Positions 1 through 11,462 of a stretch of DNA of 64,000 nt are shown here, one piece after another; the stretch's first letter is position 1; every line of letters begins with the position of its first letter. The notes beneath the pieces were generated by a model. That model was not told the DNA's origin. It ran no database searches and saw nothing but the letters and a program-made list of their open reading frames with translations. The translations under genes and the position numbers were made by a program. This DNA comes from Chalara sp. BL73 (taxonomy: Eukaryota > Ascomycota > Leotiomycetes > Helotiales), in NCBI GenBank assembly GCA_918026815.1, contig CAKJVC010000255.1, forward strand, positions 49,791 through 113,790, read 5' to 3'.

Positions 1-37
1 AAATCATCCCTTCTAAGCTCCTATTAATCTAGGTAGA

Positions 38-2417
38 ATGTCGCAAACGTCTAACCCTATGGAAATAGAGTGCAGCTCGAATTCGGTTCAACCCTTTCTA
101 AAATACACGTATACGCCTCTTGACTTGGAAGATGGCGCATTCCGGCTCCTGTGCGTCAGGCCTAGTGATGATCCAAGCTCTAACATTCATTGTACACTAA
201 TTCCCGGTAAAGTTGGCCGGAAAGTCGATTATGCTGGTGAATTGCTGGATTATCATCCCCTTTCGTATGTCTGGGGTGATCCTGATCCACCGAAGACTAT
301 ATATGTTGAAAGGAAGTCAATGGTTATTAGGCCGAATCTATTCGCTGCGTTAAAGCAACTACGCCTACGGGAAGAGCCGATATTACTGTGGGTTGATGCG
401 ATTTGCATTGATCAAAATAATATCGAGGAGCGAAATCAACAGGTTAATCTGATGGAGCAAATCTATAAGCTGAATGGCGCTGTCTATATGTGGCTAGGAA
501 AAGAAGCTGACGGGAGCGACTTGGCCATGGAAACCCTGTCATTAATTAAAAACTTTATAGAAGAAAGCAACGAGGAAGAAAAACGCGCAAAGCTCAGAGA
601 AATTATAAAAGCGTCTTTCGATGGCTCTTTTGATCAAAATTGGATAGCAGTCACCCATCTGTTTAGAAGACAATATTGGACACGCGTATGGATCCTCCAA
701 GAGGTTCTGCAGTCATCACAAGCTTTACTTCATTGCGGCACCAAAAGACTTCCATGGATGCCTATCCATTCTTTTCTGGTTGCTTGGCCAAATTTTAGAA
801 TGGGACTGGCCGCACAGAAAGCCATGTATTACTCAGGCTGGGCTAGAGAGCTAGCTAAATTTCACATTCAGGTCGTAACAGAGAAGATTAGCCTTCTGGA
901 TGGCCTTTTATTGAGCCGACAACGCCTTGCAACTCTAAGCGTAGATCACGTTTATGGGATTCTAAGCATGGTTGACCTTAAAGGCCGCTCACTCCCGCCG
1001 AACTATAATAACGGGACAATGACTGTATTCCGAGATGTTGTACTGCACGCGATCCAGACGGAAAGCAACCTTGATATACTTACTACTTGCAAGGGTCACA
1101 ATTTAGGATCTGGCCTACGTCCGAGTAGTCACAGGAAAGCTGTGCAGCTCGCACATTTGAAGGTATTACACATGCTACAACAACTGGAAAAAGTTCCTCA
1201 CATGGCCAATGCAATTTTAAATAGTCTTGAGAGCCATGTGCAACTTGAGGATTTGTTCACGGCCGACAAGTCTAGCTCGAAAGGGTCTCCTGAATCGAAT
1301 CCAAATGGCGACGGCTCATCAATGGTGGGACTAGATCCGCCTGGAGACTCTTTTAAGGGAAATTCTCAAGAGACCCAAGCCGATGCTCTACGAGAATTGC
1401 AGAAGCAATTGCAGGTACCTCACCTTCGAGTTGCGATGCAGGATATGTTGCGGAAAGCCAAACTACCAGATCTGTTACTGTTATTTAAAGACGCCAATTC
1501 AATAGATTTAATAGAACGCCAGCTATTGCCCTGGCCATCATGGATACCAGATTGGACGATCCCACACCCAAAAGTTTTCCAGCCAGGAATTCTCTACTTG
1601 CTATTGAGCGGGCCAAAGCCCACCTTTTACCAAGCGGCGGGTACGACTGAACCCATCTGCACTTTTTCCGACGACTTCCGTCTCGTGGCCCGAGGTGGTC
1701 TTGTTGATAGAGTTGATCATGTTTCTCCTCATTACCGGGGGAACGAGAATCCATCGGATAAAGAGATCTATAAGATTGCTGAGCTAGATTGGCAGTTGTA
1801 TTGCACACTAGCTGATCATACCAATCCATACGGGGGGGACGAGGAGGCGCGGCTCAAGGCCTTTCGTGGGACACAGCTTCTTGGCAGGGACGTTTCGGGA
1901 AAGGAGGAAGACTTCTCTGATGGGACATTTCATGACATGTTTTGGAAATATATAGGTGTCACCGCACTGCAAGAGGATCTCGAAGCGGTGCCTCTTGGTG
2001 ATCCGCGCTTTGATTACAGGAATTCGGAGTCTGCTAACAATTTTGGAGGGAGAGCTCGCGCGGACCAGGCGACCTCGTACATGCGTTATAATTGCAGATT
2101 CTTTATTACTCAGCAAGGGTATATAGGAAGAGGTCCTCCTTCACTTCAGCAAGGAGATCAGGTATGTGTTCTATTTGGTGGCAGGGTCCCTTTCATCCTC
2201 CGCAAAGACATGGAGGCGGAGGAGTTTCAACTTGTTGGAGAAGCTTGTAAGTATTCGCACCTTCTTAAACCCAGTTTTTAAATTGCGTGACTTCTGGAGT
2301 CTATGCTTGCCCATTTTAGTGGCCTTATTACTGACCAAGGGCCAATTAGATGTTCACGGCATAATGAAAGGCGAGGCGATGCAGGATCTTTTTGCTAGGG
2401 ACTTTGTACTTAGGTAA
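38..2417 (+). CDS. HET-domain (heterokaryon incompatibility) protein
   Basis: The N-terminal third carries the HET-domain signature. The block with SYVWGD begins near residue 77, followed by LWVDAICIDQNN near 126 and a MWLGKEADGSDLA block. HET proteins act in non-self recognition and regulated cell death after hyphal fusion. The rest, about 450 residues, is a variable tail typical of the family. The first exon alone ends soon after LVGEA. A GT-AG intron at 2247-2349 restores the usual HET C-terminus (YVHGIMKGEAMQD), so I place the stop at 2417. The gene starts at the first ATG, but less than 40 bp of upstream sequence is visible. Partner and specificity are unknown. The domain call is seen in the sequence; the function is from the family. 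Confidence 0.88.
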
Positions 2418-2625
2418 TTTAGAGGAAATCTAGAAGGTTACTTAGATAGGTTAGGGTTAACATAATCCTAACCTGAGGAAGCAGGCTTTGAGGGCTTTAT
2501 AGCTTAGAACTATTGTGCTTCGGCGGCCCCGAAACCTTATAACCATATTATCAAGACGCGGACAATACTAAAAGTCTAGAACGCGAAAACAAAAACTAAC
2601 CTACAGTTAATTATCCTAACCAGCA

Positions 2626-2868
2626 ATGAAGAGGCTTGCTGAGGTACTGCCTGGGAGCGAGGGAGTTGCTATGAAGAGATTGAACGTGCTATTGCGGAGG
2701 TTACGGGTCAGCAGGGGGCTGAAGAAATTTGGATTTAAGGAGGATTTGGATAGCGCGGAGATTGCGGCTGAGAAACCGTACTGGAATCCCAGACCTGTAG
2801 AGAAAGAGAAGATAAGGGAGCTGTTTAGGCGCGCGTGGGCCGGAGAGGAGGCAAGGGGCGGATTTTAA
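2626..2868 (+). pseudogene. C-terminal fragment of iron-type alcohol dehydrogenase / maleylacetate reductase
   Basis: This 80-codon reading frame matches only the far C-terminus of the iron-containing alcohol dehydrogenase/maleylacetate reductase family. It has a helix-rich stretch ending in the family-typical YWNPRPVEKEKIRELF followed by a RRAWAGEE tail. Whole proteins of this family are about 350-400 residues, so the dinucleotide- and metal-binding parts are missing. No matching frame precedes it. I read it as a relic left by deletion or recombination, not a functional gene. The nearby quinate cluster feeds aromatic-ring catabolism, where maleylacetate reductase acts, but the link is only suggestive. 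Confidence 0.55.
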
Positions 2869-3695
2869 ATATATTAGCTGAATTAGAAAAAACCTTACCG
2901 ATTTTTGTGTTTCATGCCCGTCTTGTTTAGCAAAGGTGTTGAATCGTGACATAACAATATAACCACTCAAGGGAAGCGACGAGGCATCAGACTGTTAGTC
3001 TTACAGAGCAACCGACCGATTTATGATAGGAGCGATTTGACCGATCATGAGCTTGTAAACTGAGCACAAAGAGGAGGTCCGGGTGTATATACAGAGCTCA
3101 GAACCTAACGCATTAATGCCAAAGAAATAACTCGATTGATCGTTTATCCTTAAGGATTCTAATCGTGTATTTCAACGTGATATGTGTGGCGAAGGCCAAG
3201 AACTCTAATCCGAAGCACAATGATCGCGAGGTCTGTTGGGCTGCGTGACGCAGTGGTTAATCTCCTATTGAAGCACCCGAGGATTTGAAAGAGACTTATA
3301 ATGTCCATGTAACAGGACTACTTCTTCAATCCATATAAAGGTCGAAGGCGCTATTTACTTGCTGATCACCTACGAGACAAAGGGAGAGAGAAAGGTAATT
3401 CTAGACAGAACGGTGCCTCTTTGGCATCTATTGGAATTTCTGTTTTAGTATACACATTGTTGTAGAAATTCTCTGTGTTAAACCTGCCATGGATTGTGGA
3501 AGAGCGTTTTTGAATTGCTACCTTTAGCAAATGTCACACAAAATTTTGTAAGTGGTGAGCTGGTAGTGAGGGCGCTTTAGGCGGTCTTACAGCTGCATTT
3601 AACCGCTTAGAGGTGTGTAGGAGGCAGTGGGCGGGGGTGAAGGGCCCTCGCCTGCGACACCAGAACGATCTTTGGTTCCGGGTCCTGATCTGTTT
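2869..3695. other. intergenic, no gene seen
   Basis: No convincing coding frame, RNA gene or repeat was found. It lies downstream of the QUTR-type gene, which is on the minus strand. Confidence 0.5.
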
Positions 3696-6314
3696 TCACC
3701 TCTGGACATGCCTTTTTACACATTGGTCCTCTTCACCTCTATACTTCCGAAGAACCTCAGTTCTCATGCAGTGCCGCGGAGCGGTTCTGCCAGTGAGTAG
3801 TTGAAACTGAGCGATACCTTGCTCTGGTAGAACTTCAAGACCATTGACCGGAACCCACGGTCGCCCAATCTCTCTCAATTCCTCTATCTGCGCAATCAGT
3901 GGTGTGATGAGTGGCTTATATGCAAGCTGCGTAATAAATGTTAATAAGAAGCTCTGAGTAAAGGAAAGTGTAAAACTTGCCTCGATCATGACGCCTCCAT
4001 TGGCACTTTGCAGCCATGTAGTGGGTAATGTTATATTCGCCGCTGGTGAGCTACCAATACTGTGGGCAGGAACGCAGGAGATGATAATTGTGGGCTGCTC
4101 GTATTCCACGGGCCATAGGTCACTCCTAGACTTTATTATCACGATTTGATGTTTGACATTCCTAGCGCTGGGCCGACGCGCGGTATTCCTAAAGCTTGCT
4201 GCCACCTCGTTGAAATGAGCGGCAAGCTTCTCTGCCTTTGAGATAGTCCTATTGCATACAAATATGTTGGGGACGCCAAGTCGGATCAATGCATATATCG
4301 CAGCTCGTGCCATCCCGCCGGCCCCAAGTACTAAACTCGATGTCCAAGGTCGAATCATATTTGCCGGGGACAGATGCCGTTGAACACAAGTTGTGATGCC
4401 AATCCAGTCAGTGTTGTCGCCATGCCAACCAATGATATGATTAGTTTGACTCTTTGGGATCCTGCTAATGTCGTCTGTCGGAGGCTTGATGGGGATAATT
4501 GTGTTCACAGCCCCAATAGCCTGTGCTTCGGTACTCATGGAGGTTAACTGCTCGAGAACATCGATTTTGAAGGGAAGACTGACCGCTCCCCCCCCAAAAG
4601 ATGGGTCATTTAGTAGAGTATCAAGATCCCGAATGCTGGGCGACTGTCGGATTTTGTATTGATGAGGTAGTCCGGAGGCTTGGTAGCCTGCATTGTGCAT
4701 TGCTGGAGAAAGGCTGTACTGTATGCTTGCTCCGAAGATACAAAAGTGTAGTGGGTCAAGTAGACCTAAGTCATAGGTCATTTTTGATGCCTCTTGCATC
4801 GAAAGAAGGGCATAGTGGTGTCTGTGGCCATGAAGCGCTCGGAGCGAAGGGTGTGTTACAGCCGTAAGGATGGTGTTGGAGCACATTGAAGCTCGCCCCA
4901 ATCGGCCCACATTGTAAGCAATCAATGGAGGCCGAACCCCTTGCAGGGAGGTTAATTTCTGATTAAACCGTCGTATGGCAATGTTATCCTCGTCAGAAGA
5001 TGCAAATTGGCTCATGCGTACGATATCGCAGCGAAGTTGGGTTGCTTTCTTGTACTTTCCAAATCTTCCTGGGTCATCCCAGCTTTGTTGGCTCGGATTG
5101 ATGTCCAAATAATCTCCTATGATCTCCGTTGAACCTTTCGCACGGAGAATCTCTTGTGTAGACTCGAAATCAATATCCACAGTAACAAACTCGGCACCCA
5201 TCCGGAGGCCTAGATGGAGCAATTCTAGATAAACCTCGTCTCGCCACCCCTGGCACTCCTCTGGTATTTTAAGAAAAGAGTTCTTATTGACGTGGTAGAT
5301 GATTGGTGCGGCAATTTCGCGCCGCAGAATTGCAAACTGTTTGCTGAGCTTTGTGATCCACGTCGAATCGGCGGCGACGGACTGACCTAGAACGTCGGAT
5401 GCATCGATTTCAAGTTCAACCGCATCAGCACCGCATTCAAGTTCTGTGATATCTAAATTTAAGCTGTCTATCTGGGAGAATTCCACGGTTAGCGCATAGG
5501 TATATATACGGTCGACGGGTGAAGCTGCTGCAACTGAGATCTTGGAGCCAAGTGCCTGACGCGAAGGATCTGGAAAGCCCATTACCAAATTGATAAATCT
5601 GATGAAGTCTTGCTGGGTCCGCTGTAAGGCCCCAGCGTATGGTGGGGAACGTTGGCCAGGGCCTGACACTTCACCTTGAGAGATGCTCCTGTGAAGTATG
5701 CTAGGTTTAGAGCCACCATCGAACAGGTTATAGAATTCGAAGTTGGAGCAGACACGGTGCTTGCGATCACTCTGTTCCAGGCGCTGCACAAGATTGTTTT
5801 CTTTGGGGATTCGAAGCCACTCCCTGACATATTCCGTCTCCCGAACAATGTGGATAACCGGATGGTTTAGAGCATACTTTCTGAGGAGCATCTGGCCGTG
5901 GGATTCAATACTTCCAATACCGCAAACAATAACAGCATCTCTTTCATTCTCAGACAGGATAGACTCCATTACCTGCCTCTCTTGCTTTCGGTATTCCTCC
6001 ACATTGTGCTCCGTGTTCTTCAGAAATTGTGCACGTGAAAGCCCAGTAATCCTCTCAAATTCAACATCCGCCTCGACGAGACGCCACCCGAGAGCCCTTG
6101 CAGCAATGTATCCTAGAGATGTCTTGCCACACCCTCGAATTCCGACGAGAGCGATTGAGGCATTTGGTGCAAAGACCCTGGATGTTTCGACCGAATATGT
6201 TTTCAGAGTCTGTCTCCGCTCTGGCAAACTCGGCCATTCCGTATTCGGTGCGGAGAGCGTTCTGATCGATGCTATCCCTGATGTGGGATTTCTATAAGGA
6301 TTTCTGGCCTCCAT
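3696..6314 (-). CDS. qutR: quinate pathway repressor (QUTR/QA-1S type), AROM-like fusion
   Basis: A single 872-codon exon with the order shikimate-kinase-like, type I dehydroquinase-like and shikimate-dehydrogenase-like domains. This is the C-terminal half of AROM and the known architecture of the quinate repressor (about 920 residues in Aspergillus and Neurospora). A P-loop GIRGCGKTSLG lies near residue 58. The dehydrogenase-like part has FGASIQYSLSPAMHNAGY and later LGAGGMARAAIYAL with the CNRT strand. In the dehydroquinase-like part the Schiff-base lysine position reads DIVRMSQ (Arg) and the catalytic-His position reads DYLDI (Leu), as expected for a regulator rather than an enzyme. It ends with MRTEVLRKYRGEE. 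The protein is thought to bind the activator and block it unless quinate or shikimate is present. It is transcribed divergently from the QUTA-type activator. One exon, no breaks seen. Confidence 0.88.
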   Translation of the reverse strand: MEARNPYRNPTSGIASIRTLSAPNTEWPSLPERRQTLKTYSVETSRVFAPNASIALVGIRGCGKTSLGYIAARALGWRLVEADVEFERITGLSRAQFLKNTEHNVEEYRKQERQVMESILSENERDAVIVCGIGSIESHGQMLLRKYALNHPVIHIVRETEYVREWLRIPKENNLVQRLEQSDRKHRVCSNFEFYNLFDGGSKPSILHRSISQGEVSGPGQRSPPYAGALQRTQQDFIRFINLVMGFPDPSRQALGSKISVAAASPVDRIYTYALTVEFSQIDSLNLDITELECGADAVELEIDASDVLGQSVAADSTWITKLSKQFAILRREIAAPIIYHVNKNSFLKIPEECQGWRDEVYLELLHLGLRMGAEFVTVDIDFESTQEILRAKGSTEIIGDYLDINPSQQSWDDPGRFGKYKKATQLRCDIVRMSQFASSDEDNIAIRRFNQKLTSLQGVRPPLIAYNVGRLGRASMCSNTILTAVTHPSLRALHGHRHHYALLSMQEASKMTYDLGLLDPLHFCIFGASIQYSLSPAMHNAGYQASGLPHQYKIRQSPSIRDLDTLLNDPSFGGGAVSLPFKIDVLEQLTSMSTEAQAIGAVNTIIPIKPPTDDISRIPKSQTNHIIGWHGDNTDWIGITTCVQRHLSPANMIRPWTSSLVLGAGGMARAAIYALIRLGVPNIFVCNRTISKAEKLAAHFNEVAASFRNTARRPSARNVKHQIVIIKSRSDLWPVEYEQPTIIISCVPAHSIGSSPAANITLPTTWLQSANGGVMIEASFTLSFTQSFLLTFITQLAYKPLITPLIAQIEELREIGRPWVPVNGLEVLPEQGIAQFQLLTGRTAPRHCMRTEVLRKYRGEEDQCVKRHVQR

Positions 6315-7176
6315 ATAATTCTGCCTGCCTGAATATCCCCTGCGCTATTGGCGCGATCGTCTCTGTCGCGAGAGGTGAGGGAGGAATACCCTCCGACCCC
6401 AAAGAGCGTGCTCAACGATTGTACAGATTTGCTTGCGCTGAATTGTAGCCTGGCTGAAGGATGTCTAAATTCATAGAATACAATGTGATAAGCATAATCG
6501 GAATCGACATCCAGTCGTCACTGGAGATATCCGTTGTGGGTCGGCAATGGAATGGATTCCCCAGAACCCGGCTAGGTTTACTACCAACTTGTGTGTTTTA
6601 CAGCGGGGCTGGCTATATCCTTTTCCGAGGCCGCACCATGCTTGAAAGAAGGATAAATTTCATTGCTGCTTTTAAAAGTTGTATTCCATCTTCTGAGAAA
6701 CTAAGAGTATAGCTAAAAGCAGCGATATAACTTGTTATGTAAGCTCGGGAATTCAAAGGACGGGCATATGCCGCTCTATACAGGAACGGCAAGCTGGATG
6801 ACAAGTTAATATTTCAGCCCTAGCGCATATCACTAAGGCTAAATTCATATTCAAGACGATTTTAAGCCCATGTGAGTGCTTTCCTTGCTAGGAATGGTGT
6901 GTGTGAGTCTGACCGTGTGGTACAGTAGAAGGCACGAATCATCAAGCCAAATGGGCTCTTTCTGGGCTTAGCAAACTGTAATATTGGTATCGGGAGCGTG
7001 TGGACTTGGGGGTATGTGGGCTTGGAGTAGTATCTCATGCTAGTATCTGGGAAATCGCACAAGGGAATCAGCGTGAAAAGTCGACCACCAGATTTGTTGG
7101 GCATTTGGTGTTGTCAGATACTATGAAAACGCAAGTATTCGAGCGATGACACACCTCTCTCGACATTCCCAAACAA
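6315..7176. promoter_or_regulatory. divergent promoter region between repressor and activator genes
   Basis: 862 bp separate the start codons of the repressor (minus) and activator (plus), so both promoters must lie here. The head-to-head arrangement of qa-1S and qa-1F is known from Neurospora. I saw no strong palindrome matching the published qa activator site; a weak GGAGG/CCTCC inverted pair lies near 6380-6400. Confidence 0.5.
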
Positions 7177-9658
7177 ATGGCGGCTACCGAAGTGCCCAAC
7201 AGTAGCAACGGCTGCAACAGTGGCTCGAAAAGGAAATATGGCAGCGATTGGGTTCGAAAGAGGGTATCTCAAGCATGCGATCAGTGCCGGAAGAAGAAGC
7301 TCAAGTGTGACGGTCTGCGCCCAATATGCTCTACTTGCGTATCGCTAGGGAGGCAATGCTTCTATGGCGATGCAGTGAAGAAGCGTGGTCTACCGGAAGG
7401 CTACGTTCGAGGTCTAGAAAAGTTGCTTGGCCTGCTGTCACCCGACGCTAGCAGCCTTGAAAGTGTGACTGAATTGTTCGATGGCGCGTTGCAAGATGAA
7501 GCTGTGAAAGCAGATCTTATCCGGCAATGGAATGTAGACGAAGCTGAGAACGGAGAGAACCTTCATGAGATTTGGAGAACTAGCAAGCTTTGTAAAAGCC
7601 TTGAACACCTACTGCCTCTGCTGGATTCTGGAGACAGCAGAGGACAAGAAGGCAAAAGACCCCGACTGGAGCCGCATTCCGTTAGTTACGGAGGATTCGT
7701 GACCGCTCCAATCAAGTTTGCACTTCAGTTACCTCCGCGTGAGGTTGCGGAAGATCTTTTCAATGTCTATTTCACTTATACACATAGCTGGCTGCCCATC
7801 ATTGGGAAAGATGAAATGCTAGCTGCTTATTACCGGACCCTTGAGCTATCGTCATCTTCTCTCGGAATGGGGGAGCACGCAGCAATATGGGCTGTCCTAG
7901 CCTATGCAGAATGCCAGCGATCGTCGCCACCTCGCGAGAGCAGAGGAATGGGATATTTGCAACAATCTCCCGAGGCTGAATCTTATTACGACAAGGCCAG
8001 AAGTCTAATACCATCTGAGGGCTCTGACCTCAATATCGGGCATGTGCAAGCGCTACTCGTGTTGTCACTCGTAAAACTGGCCATGGGCCAGTTCAGAGCT
8101 TCATGGTTACTTGTTAGCCAAGCCATCAACATTGCAATTGACATTAGCATCAACACCTCGTCCGGTTGCGTCCACGGCACCTCTGTTGGAAGACCCAAGA
8201 ATGTATTTTTGGGTTGCTTTTACCTTGACACGCTTATTTCCGCCTGCCTTAGAAGAGGCCCACGCCTCACGAGAGAAGATGCACTCAGTATCGGCTTTTT
8301 AGACGAGAATGGACTAGAAGAATGGGGATATCTAGAGTTAGGAGAACGCCCTAGGTCGAGTCGCATACTCAGCATATTTAACCACCTTGTTCGCTTGGCT
8401 TGTGTTTTGAACGATCTGGCTCATGACCAGGCCACAGGAAGGTCCCAAGAGAAAAGGCTCGAAGATGTCCAAACTATGTTCAATGACTGGAAGGATTCGC
8501 TTCCAGATTACTGTTCATTAAAAACCAGCTCGGATAGCATATCTTGGACAGCACCAATTCCTCCTCATCAGCTCAACCTCGATATTACGTTCTTGATCTG
8601 CAAGGGGATTTATGAGCGAGGGTCTAGTGTCAGTACTGGAAAATTCCTGGAGGACGTGGATACACTTCATCAAATTCTTGGAGCACACAACAGTCGCTCT
8701 GCTTATAGATCGAATGTTTTCCCACCCGCGTTTTGTCTTATTAGCATCCTGGGCCTTGATAATGTTGGTTCTTCCAAGCATCAATGTGCGCAAACGTCGT
8801 TACAAGCAGGCTCTTCTGGTATCGATAATGCACCCACCAGAGTGGACAATTTTCGGGAAGGCATCTCAGCTAGCGTGGTGCAACGTAATCCAGATACCCA
8901 TTTCGAAGTTATTCGGAAGTCACCAGATATTGGCACTGTGCTAGAGTCGAGGGAAGGTGGGAACTTTGTTGCAAGCTCTGGTAGTACTGGATTTGACCCT
9001 AGCATCAATTCTTTGACAACGCATTCTGGCGAGGACTCGATAATGGCAGACAACCTGAATTGGCTACGCGCAAGTGGCTTGCACTCCATCGATGCTAGAA
9101 CTTCATTCAGTCCGGGAACTTGGGTCGTCCAAAATGATACACTCTCGCCTATGGCCACGGTGGAGTCGTTGAGCGACGGAATGTCAGTACAAGAAAATGT
9201 GGAAATCAATCCAGCTTATCTTCCTAAGGATCCAGATAATTATTCTGCGGCTAGGAATTTATTCCATCTTGCGCAATCGAGCCAGGCGAGCGAAATGCCT
9301 CAAACAGGCCAAGAAGGGAGGGCTAGGGTGAGAAATCCGAAGACGAGCTTCTCAGTTCTGAGCCCAGCGCCAAGCGGTATTGAAATATCTGCGCTGGATC
9401 CAGCTTTGCAGTGTATGGTGACAGCAGATGACCACTTCTTAGAGTTGTCAAATCTTGACCACTTGTTAGTAGCCTGTTGCTATCAAAATTCATATAGCTC
9501 TTGAACTAATATCTCGCAGCACGGGAGACCAAGATGAAACCTATCGACACCTCGGCTTCCTTCTCCCCTCAGACCTTCAAGGTCAGTTCGCATCACCAAA
9601 TCGTGTGTTGCGAGCCTCTGCGGATTGTCAGGCTAGCACACATGTCCAAGATGAGTGA
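7177..9658 (+). CDS. qutA: Zn2Cys6 transcriptional activator, QUTA/QA-1F type
   Basis: The N-terminus carries a Zn(II)2Cys6 cluster (CDQCRKKKLKCDG, then C-x2-C and C at near-canonical spacing). It is followed directly by KKRGLPEGYVRGLEKLLGLL, the linker/dimerisation stretch seen in QUTA-like activators. A fungal-specific transcription-factor domain follows around residues 190-400. Read unspliced the frame stops at 9504. A 45-bp GT-AG intron at 9475-9519 instead continues into FTGDQDETYRHLGFLLP and a stop at 9658. This gives about 810 residues, close to the 816-825 of QA-1F and QUTA. Length, linker and divergent pairing with the QUTR-type gene support a quinate activator. It should switch on the downstream catabolic genes when quinate relieves repression. 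A generic Zn2Cys6 regulator is the alternative. Confidence 0.75.
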
Positions 9659-10208
9659 TCTCAATGGATTGGACATCATGCGGGTTTCCGAACTCGCAGA
9701 AGGGCAGATGAGAAGAGTTGGTTCATGACGCATTCACAATGCACACTTCACAGAACAGAAATAGATCCTCACACTCCGCAAGTAGCCCAGAACGAAATCA
9801 CAGAACAGGCGTCGTTCTGTACTGGAATGGGGGGAAAGACGCAAAGTATTCATGATAACTGCCTAGGGTGATCAATCGCAGTGTTGGACATCTATCTAGC
9901 TTTGCATTTCGGAGATAAGTCGTTGAAGTAGGGTATGATTTAAGTATTATCACGCGCTTGTTACTACGTCTCATTCATGTTAGCTAAGATCGACAAAACT
10001 TATCACGGGGATCTAGGGAACGGCAAGTGAAGATGTACAGCCTCGCATAAATGGAGTTGGGTTCAGCTTTGCAAAGAAGCTTCGTCCGGGGTAGGTCATT
10101 ACTAGCTTCGTGCTATAAATGCTTCAGACAGATTTGACTATAATATTAGAGTGGAAGACCTATGCATCTGTGAAAATAAACTTCATTCACATCACGCATA
10201 AAGATCGA
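9659..10208. other. intergenic between convergent gene ends
   Basis: 550 bp between the 3' ends of the activator and the SnoaL-like gene. Nothing beyond presumed 3' untranslated sequence is seen. Confidence 0.5.
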
Positions 10209-10978
10209 CTAGATTTCCACTGCTCTTCCCTCTACCCATTCCTTGCACTGCCAATACAACAAATCATGTTTCCTCCCACTAGGGGTATCCGGCTCCCTCC
10301 TGTGTCCCGGCATATCCAACATGACCTTAACCCCCATCGTCTCCTCCTGGCAGTAAGCAAGATATCTATATCCCGTCGGGAAACGACTCAGTTTATCGTC
10401 ATCCAACTTCGGCACCTTCCTCGGATCTACACAGATCAATTTATCCTTCTCGTACCAATGTCGCACAAATCTAGCTCTCCACTCTCCTTTTAATCCCCCC
10501 TCTGTTTCCTTTTGCCAGAAGAAGCAGAAGCGGCAGTCCGATTCGGCGTCGACTTCGCACCCCTGAAGATTGAATCTTTGCGTGATGGTGGCTTTCATTT
10601 TTGTTACGGCGCGTAGGCCATCCTGTGCTATATCCGTGGTTACCCCGTGGCAGCGGTGCATAATAAAGGCGCCATTGTCCATACCGGCTTGCGAGCCTTT
10701 GATGAAGTCTAGATAGTGTGTTCGGCCGGTCCACGTGGTATAGATGTATGCTGTGGGGTGGAAGATAGATTCCAGGTTCTCCCACTCGCATGCGTCGCTG
10801 AGTTAATGTTGGCTGGGTTATATTGAAGAATCCAGAAGACCAGAACCTACCGATAGCACGGCCACCCTTCTGCGAGTTCGCGGAGCTTGTATCGCTCGAA
10901 TGCTAGACTGTCTATTCCGTTATTCCGAATTGCCTTTTCTGGTCTTGAACCAGCTGGAAGCGAGTGCAAATCTGGCAT
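10209..10978 (-). CDS. SnoaL-like (NTF2-fold) protein in the quinate cluster
   Basis: Two exons (10978-10851 and 10797-10209) joined over a 53-bp GT-AG intron give about 238 residues. The spliced protein starts [20 protein letters not shown]. It then has an NTF2-fold pattern: a helical [14 protein letters not shown] segment, a short strand with [23 protein letters not shown], and a C-terminal sheet with FFWQKE and [13 protein letters not shown]. The SnoaL/NTF2 fold is used by cyclases, dehydratases and decarboxylases as well as non-catalytic proteins, so no reaction can be assigned. It lies between the activator and the first dehydrogenase and is divergent from the latter over 484 bp, so it may share that promoter. 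It is not one of the classical seven qa genes. Confidence 0.75.
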
Positions 10979-11462
10979 TTTTGATGGGTTTACTTAGAGA
11001 GAATTGAGGATGAGATGCGATGGTTCGGAAACGGAGGGGACTAAATAGGGGATTTAGGGAGCGGTGAAAAGTACAGCAGAAAGAAAATTGTTACTACAAA
11101 AAGGGATATTTGAAGTACAGCCAGCCCACACTTGCCTTACAGCTCTTATAGAATACCAGCGCTTCATGCGGTCCCGATCAAGTTTCTAGCCGCCAAGACC
11201 GGATCCCATCCCACAGAAAGACCCACTTCTCTGGATATGTCTTTTCCCTTCGACGCAAATTAGCCCCTTGCTACTCGCTTTTGTGAATGTCGTGCATTAG
11301 TTGCTAATTGAGGTGAGCTGCTATTCCTTTTGCCTAATTCGACATTATATGAGCTCCTGAATTCGTGGTTAAATTGGAGGCCATTCTCCAAATTCATCAG
11401 TTCTATTTTACGCTTAAGCCGTCTCCAGAGCTATCACTAATTACCCTTTTCGATCGGGCAAC
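10979..11462. promoter_or_regulatory. divergent promoter between SnoaL-like gene and dehydrogenase
   Basis: 484 bp separating two start codons on opposite strands, so it should hold both promoters. I did not find a clear palindromic activator site here. Confidence 0.45.

Noticed and set aside
5743..6297. 184-codon plus-strand frame
   Set aside because: Antisense shadow of the repressor's kinase-like domain, with no motif of its own.
10471..10791. Separate 106-residue protein on the minus strand
   Set aside because: Overlaps the SnoaL-like gene in another frame; the spliced SnoaL-like model accounts for the region.
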